From: Micropterix aruncella
Taxonomy: Eukaryota > Arthropoda > Insecta > Lepidoptera > Micropterigidae
Assembly (NCBI GenBank): GCA_944548615.1
Contig: OX155961.1
Span: 14,462,639-14,526,638, forward strand
Direction: 5' to 3'
DNA length: 64,000 nt
Below, piece after piece: positions 54,970-64,000 of the stretch. Below the pieces are notes generated by a model that worked only from the letters and a program-made list of their open reading frames with translations, had not been told where the DNA came from and did not search any database. The position numbers were made by a program, and so were the translations under genes. Positions within the stretch are counted from its first letter, which is position 1, and each line of letters starts with the position of its first letter.

Positions 54970-55310
54970 TTACACACTAGCAGCGTAAGCATGATGCGTG
55001 TAAATCACAAGCTTTAAAAAGTTTTTAAACATTACAAACTGTTTTGCACTAAGTAAAATATCCAGTTTATTCTTAAAACTATTGACAGAGTCAGCAGTTA
55101 TCACTTCCCCTGGCAATGCGTTCCAAGCTTCCACTACAGGATTTGTTAAAAAGTGTTTCCTGGGGTTGGATGTTGCGATTTTCTTATTCAATTTCAACGA
55201 GTGTCCACGCAGTTGCTTGTTAGTGTTATAATAGTATACATGTTCTTAGTATTCCGAGGTTAGGCACACTATAGTAAATGAAGCATTTTGCACATTTCTA
55301 TTAGATCTCC
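54970..55310 (-). pseudogene. LINE reverse transcriptase C-terminal fragment
   Basis: The reverse strand gives RGHSLKLNKKIATSNPRKHF, FLTNPVVEAWNALPGEVI and SVNSFKNKLD, the standard end of CR1/L2-like RTs (LRGH..KL, F..RVV..WN.LP..VV.A.SVN.FK..LD). An upstream piece (KGDLIEMCKMLH) is one frame away near 55300. Confidence 0.75.
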
Positions 55311-55569
55311 TTTAATAAATAATTAGTGAGTCATCGTTCGGTGGGAATCTTCTCCCATTCAAAACTATCCTGGGTTTAGTTTTCCAGTTATTCAGCCTAA
55401 GTGTATATTTAATCACAGAAACAATTTATCGCAGTTTTGGTTGTCAGACTTTACGATGGCCTTCAGGTTTTCTACAAAGAATGTATTTCAAATGCTCTTC
55501 ATTTCTCGCCTTTCGACATAAGCCTTACGATTTTCCAGAATATCAGAACATGTACATACAGGTTATACA

Positions 55570-56760
55570 GTTATTGATTTGTTTATCATCTCCACACACC
55601 ATCCACCTTTACGGCGTCGTTAAAACCCCCCGGTGACGGCCTTTCCGGATGACGGGTTCGCCCGTTGTATTGTGTGACACCCATTTTGTCTGACTTACTG
55701 GATACGGGAGATGCTGAAATTCAAATTACTAGAAAAACTTCAACATCTTTTGCGTCGCTCTGTTTCACATAGTTAGGTTATACTAGTTCGGAGAATTGAT
55801 TTCAGTTAATCACCAAATAGTAACATGATGCCATCGTGACACTACTGCTATGTTTTATTGAAGAGAAGATCACCCGAATTCGAACATTTAGTTATGCTGG
55901 AGCTTGTGAAATACACTAAGAAAACGAAACCAGTACACTGAGCATACTGATCACAAGTTTTGAGGAGCTTTCATGAAAAATCGTAGTAGAATAATTGGCA
56001 CAAGACAGCATCGTTATCAACTCCGTTCAAGACCATCCTGTAGCCTGCAGTTATAGGCATTTGGGATCAGACGCGCGGATCCGGGGAAAAACCTCTGGCG
56101 GAACAGAGCGGTTTGCGTACCAGATTGCATGAGCCACGCTTACACAATCCGGCGAATAACCGCGTCAGTCTGGAGACATATGTTTCCTAAAGAGCGGGGG
56201 TAGATAGAGTTATTGATTTATCATCTCCACACGCCGTCCACCTTTACGGCAATAAAGGCCCTGCGAAGTCTTTGGCGTTTAAAGATAAATAGTGCATTTT
56301 CATCCACTTTGGTTTCTGAACCCAAAGTTAGAACTGGTCTGATAATCAAGGGACCTAACGGGACCGTGAAGCTTGGGCCTGATGCCTTGCTTGTGCATTT
56401 AAAGCTGGCCTAACACGCCTAGCTCCTATCCGGTAGCCTCAGGGAAGACGGACTAACCTGGAAATGCCTCGGTGAACTCTGCCTGCGGCTCTAAGTCCAG
56501 TCGTGGGCAATTGTGAACTTAGGTTCGATGTGGGGAACACCTCAGGAGGCTCTGGGCGATTTGCGAACCGTGTGCACCTCCGGAGTGCTAGCCAATCGAC
56601 TACGCACACGGAGAAAAACCGGGGGAGTTTGGAAACGTACGTTTCCTAAAAAGCGGTGGTAGTTGTTGACCTGATGTCTGCCACCTTAGAAACGATCCGT
56701 TGACCAAACGTCTTGTACAGGATTTCATTCATCCTCCGGATTAGAAAACAGGATATTATT
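55570..56760 (+). repeat. GC-rich repeat family, diverged and rearranged copies
   Basis: A terminal piece (GTCGTTAAAACCCCC to GACGGGTTCGCCCGTTGT, about 55615-55665) is followed by sequence with family landmarks such as TTTCCTAAAGAGCGGGGGTA (about 56187) and AGCCAATCGACTACGCACAC (about 56590). TTATCATCTCCACAC with CCACCTTTACGG occurs at about 55588 and 56219. It looks like an older subfamily with internal rearrangement. Confidence 0.5.
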
Positions 56761-57199
56761 TGAGACTGGAATCCAAAGTAGCACTTATTCGAAGCCATTG
56801 AACACACTGACATCTTTTAACTTATGTTGTTGTCTCTGATAATATTAATGAGCCGAGTATAAGGACCAACAACTATAGGTGGAGCTGGGTTCGCTCTTTT
56901 AACATGAGTAGCTTTATATTTGATTTGCCCTTGATAGTACCGGTAGCAAACACCACAGTTACATATAGTATGTCTTCTCAAAAGCCAAATTAGAAAGCAT
57001 GCTTGCTAATGGACACTGAAGGTGTAAAAAGGTTCTGACAGGTCCCTCTGTGCTCTTGCGCGGGATCGGACATATGCTAGCCTTTGAAAGTTTCACCATG
57101 CTCAATATTTTGGGCATTTAACGTTTCCTGTGCAGCTTAAGCCGTATTTTGTTCGTGTGATGGGACCACGGTTCGTCGGATCGTCCACACGATGAGTTT
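56761..57199. other. Intergenic, unassigned
   Basis: Moderate GC, no gene. It is perhaps more of the decayed repeat on either side. Confidence 0.3.
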
Positions 57200-57750
57200 G
57201 ACCGTGGTCGTAATTTTGGGTCGACTCACGGTTCAACTCCCATCCGGAAAGGATTCTGTGAACCCTGTCACAACTGTGCCGTGGACAGGTGGATCGGATC
57301 TTTCGGTGGATGACCTTCGGGCGTGGGCGGTTTGCGCATCGTGTGCCAGCCAATCGCCTGTGCCATCCGGCTATTGACCAAGGGGTTTGGAAATAATCTT
57401 ATGCCTTTTCTAAGAAGCGAATATCGTTGTGGAACCGATGTCAGCTACTTTTGAATCCACCCATTAGACCCGTCCGCGAAAAATTCGAACTGAATCACTG
57501 ATGTCGTGGCATCAGGTAGAGACCGCGCAAGCGGCTTCGAACCTGCAAGCAGACTGGAGGACGGAGAAATCCGAGAGCGCGTGGTCGGCCCGCTGGTTTC
57601 ACTTCCCAGTGCCTCGTGGCTGGTAGGCGTAGTTAGGCGATGGGCTGTCTTGTCACTAAGTCTTTGCGTTCACGCTACCGTTGGAATATTCATTATACGT
57701 CGTTATACCTTCCTGGGGTGGCGGATTTGCCCGTAGTAGTTGACAACTCC
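57200..57750 (+). repeat. GC-rich repeat family, diverged copy
   Basis: Landmarks in order: GGTCGACTCACGGTTCAACT, GTGCCAGCCAATCGCCTGTG, GACCGCGCAAGCGGCTTCGA, and the end GGCGGATTTGCCCGTAGTAG. It is more diverged than the 17-kb and 46-kb copies. Confidence 0.55.
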
Positions 57751-58064
57751 AAAACGTTCTATAGTTTATCCTTATATAATAAACTGTAATTAGTGTAACT
57801 AGTAATCTAATCTCAAATTCTATTGAGTAACGCTTTATAAAAATCTATATTTTATAGACCTTCTAAATTTAATGTCGTTTTCTGCAGATTTTACTACATT
57901 ACAACTGATTAAGGACAATATAAAAACAAACAAATTCAAGTAGCAATGGAAGGAAGGAAAATTAAAATATAAATTTGAGCATCGTGTGTTTCAATAAAAT
58001 AAATTTTTATTGCCGAATGAAAATTAATATTTCAAGTCAATTTCTGAAGGACTATCATTTTCTC

Positions 58065-58074
58065 TATATAAATA
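58065..58074 (+). promoter_or_regulatory. TATA box of CPR gene D
   Basis: TATATAAATA, with the TATAAATA core at 58067, 68 bp before the ATG. I do not see the CAAGG motif found at about -60 from TATA in the other three genes. Confidence 0.55.
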
Positions 58075-58134
58075 CTATGTTTCTAGTTGAGTGAGAGCAT
58101 TATTTTTCGTAAATTTGAACGGATTAGAGCAAAC

Positions 58135-62109
<3,975 letters not shown>

Positions 62110-63159
62110 CAACATAATATATTAATAATCTATTTACATGCTTTTTCGTAAGTAATGCTCACATTTTTTTAATAAGTCCTCAATATAGTTGCTTTCTTTC
62201 TTAACGACTAAATCTCAATGTCCTAGACCAGAGTTTCTCAAACTAATTTTGCCCTGGACCGATATTTTTTTTGCAACCCTATCGTAACCAACTATTTTTT
62301 TACTATTTTGGCGTATAAATAGGCCAAACAAAACACTTTTAAATGTCTACATAGAATTATATTTATTTTATTAATTTACAATAACTTCATATAATATGTC
62401 ATATAAACACCATTTATTTAATATGGTTGAGTTGGGAGAGATTGAGCACATCCTATATAATATAATTGAACCGTCAACTTTAACATTAATGCAATAAATT
62501 ACATTGTAACTATATTAGTTGACTACTATTACAGAAAAGTTATTAGCTATTTATTTTAACTAAGAACTCCAATTTTGCAGTAAAATACTTTACCTGTATT
62601 CTTAGATCTAGTTCATAATCCAGTCGGTCTCTAGATTTATTTTTCAGAAACACTTGTGTTGATCCCTGCTTCACTCTTACACGGTCGTGATAAAAGGCGT
62701 GAGAAATGTTGTCGCTTGTTCTGCAAAAGCTGAGTACTCTTGACGACAAGGTATCCAAAAATATATCAATAATATTCTTTCGAATAGGTTTTTAGTGTTG
62801 TGTCACATGACATTTCAATTAATGTATCGAATACGAATACGAATATTTGAATACGATAAATTTGTCTCGGATCATATACTGAAAATGGGTTCCTTGTCCA
62901 TGCTTAGTTGCTGACGATTGAAGTAAAATAGTCTTTCAGATTAATCTCCAGTCCTATCAAATATTCTTCAATAAGAGATGAAGTATTTGATCATTTAGGA
63001 GTACGAGTATGTATAAATGGTTTAAACCACAAAGAGACAATTATTCGACCAGGTATTTTATTTTCGGGACCCGGTGTGCCGGGTTGCGACCTGGGTCCTA
63101 GAACCTTTACGTTTCCATAAAAAACACAATCGCTGGTCATCTATAAAGTGGTTTATAAA
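62110..63159. other. 3' flank of CPR D and intergenic
   Basis: Probable 3' UTR at first, with AATAAA at 62493-62498 as a distant poly(A) candidate. No gene is supported; a 71-codon reverse frame at 62543 is featureless. Confidence 0.4.
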
Positions 63160-63312
63160 GTCTGCCTTAGAACAGGCCCTGGCCTAGATAGGCGACTTTT
63201 ATTCATTACTCTATCTCCTCGAGAATCAGTTTTTTGCTAACGTCTCATATATATATACAACATGATATGGTAAACTGTACAAAGGAACTTGTGTAATACT
63301 ATAAATAAATAA
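63160..63312 (+). repeat. LINE or SINE 3' end with AAATA tail
   Basis: CTGCCTTAGAACAGGCCCTG, then GATAGGCGACTTTTATTCAT and a tail of AAATAAATAAA at about 63301-63312. Close relative of 10218-10405. Confidence 0.6.
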
Positions 63313-63324
63313 ACACCTCAGAAA

Positions 63325-63950
63325 GTTTTAACGATTGTTCGTTCTATCTCCCGTGAAGTGAGTGCAGAAGACTTGGACAAAACAGTCCACCGTCAAGCTC
63401 CGCCACATGCTCGTAAGAGGCTAACGCCTTATCTGCGAGATAACCAGGTATGTTACCCAGCGGGCTTACACTCACGCCCTTACTTCCAATTGCGACCAGA
63501 TTACTCCGGTCTCTCGATTGGTTACGAGTTCGCTTGCGCGGTCCTCTCCCTTACGAAGCGGTGAAACTGTGTAAACCGAATCTATCGCAGACCACGGCAT
63601 CCTTTGCCCGGCTGTTCACCCAGGATCGGGTAGCCGATGGTCGTTTCAAGAGCAGTCGCCGTAAAGTCCGCAGCCACCCCCGCTCTATAGGAAACAGTAC
63701 TGCTTCCAGACTCCCCCGACTTTTAGTCAGTGTAGACAATCGATTGGCTTACGTCGCACGGTGCGCAGACTGTCCAGGAGCGCCAGAAGGTTGACTCCTA
63801 GGGTAAACTAGCCCTAAGGCCAGAGTCCTGCCCGGGCTCGCACTTCATGCGTGGAGGCCGCCGGATGGGTGTTAACCCGTGAGTGTGACCAACCCTGAAC
63901 ATAATGGGTCTTCGTGACCAACTCAGCTAGGGCCCATTAGCTCCCTTAGG
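63325..63950 (-). repeat. GC-rich repeat family, near full-length reverse copy
   Basis: From AGAAAGTTTTAACGATTGTT to GGGCCCATTAGCTCCC in reverse orientation. It lacks only the outermost GTCGAC end. A forward frame of 114 codons resembles the one in the 46-kb copy (LRGPLPYEAVK, RLFTQDRVADGRFKSSRRK), including shared stop-free length. Confidence 0.8.
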
Positions 63951-64000
63951 GGGCATGGCTCCATGTGGAATAGTAAAGCTTCCTAGACTTTGAGAAGCAA

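Overview
This is an AT-rich animal nuclear window, almost certainly from an insect and most probably a moth or butterfly. The coding content is a run of Rebers-Riddiford cuticular-protein genes. The rest is dense with the repeat types common in lepidopteran genomes: RTE and Jockey LINE fragments, mariner and piggyBac relics, TIR/MITE elements and a tRNA-derived SINE. No bacterial-type genes, rRNA genes, free-standing tRNA genes or CRISPR arrays were seen. The species cannot be named from sequence alone.

Host genes. Four cuticular-protein (CPR) genes lie head to tail on the + strand: A (4795-7106), B (24343-35402), C (47352-54799) and D (58135-62109). All share one plan. A TATA box sits 57-69 bp before the ATG. 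A tiny first coding exon of 4-6 codons ends in GTGAGT or GTAAGT. A phase-0 intron follows (1.8, 10.5, 6.9 and 3.4 kb). A second exon carries the rest of the signal peptide, one chitin-binding R&R domain and a gene-specific tail. The domains end in GF(N/V)A(V/L/N)VRY and are closer to RR-2 than to RR-1. The first exons are too short for ordinary ORF calling and were placed by eye, so splice junctions are inferences that RNA data should confirm. The products would be secreted by epidermal cells into the cuticle.

Mobile DNA. About 0-4.4 kb is a nested set: a piggyBac relic inside a SINE-like element, inside a broken Jockey LINE, inside an older repeat whose uninterrupted copy lies at 17.3-17.7 kb. 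The intron of CPR B holds an intact 471-codon Jockey-type reverse transcriptase ORF (28.2-29.6 kb), a TTAA-flanked MITE, an RTE fragment, a tRNA-derived SINE and palindromic elements. The intron of CPR C holds a TIR/MITE family and RT remnants.

A GC-rich repeat of about 600-665 bp, which I cannot assign to a known family, recurs at about a dozen places. It has 15-bp target duplications, two tandem pairs separated by a copy of the target duplication, one copy with its distal half flipped, and one copy split by an 0.8-kb insert. Low-complexity tracts include a 234-bp (TA)n, a 125-bp (GA)n just before the last exon of CPR D, and six G runs of 14-19 nt, all on the + strand.
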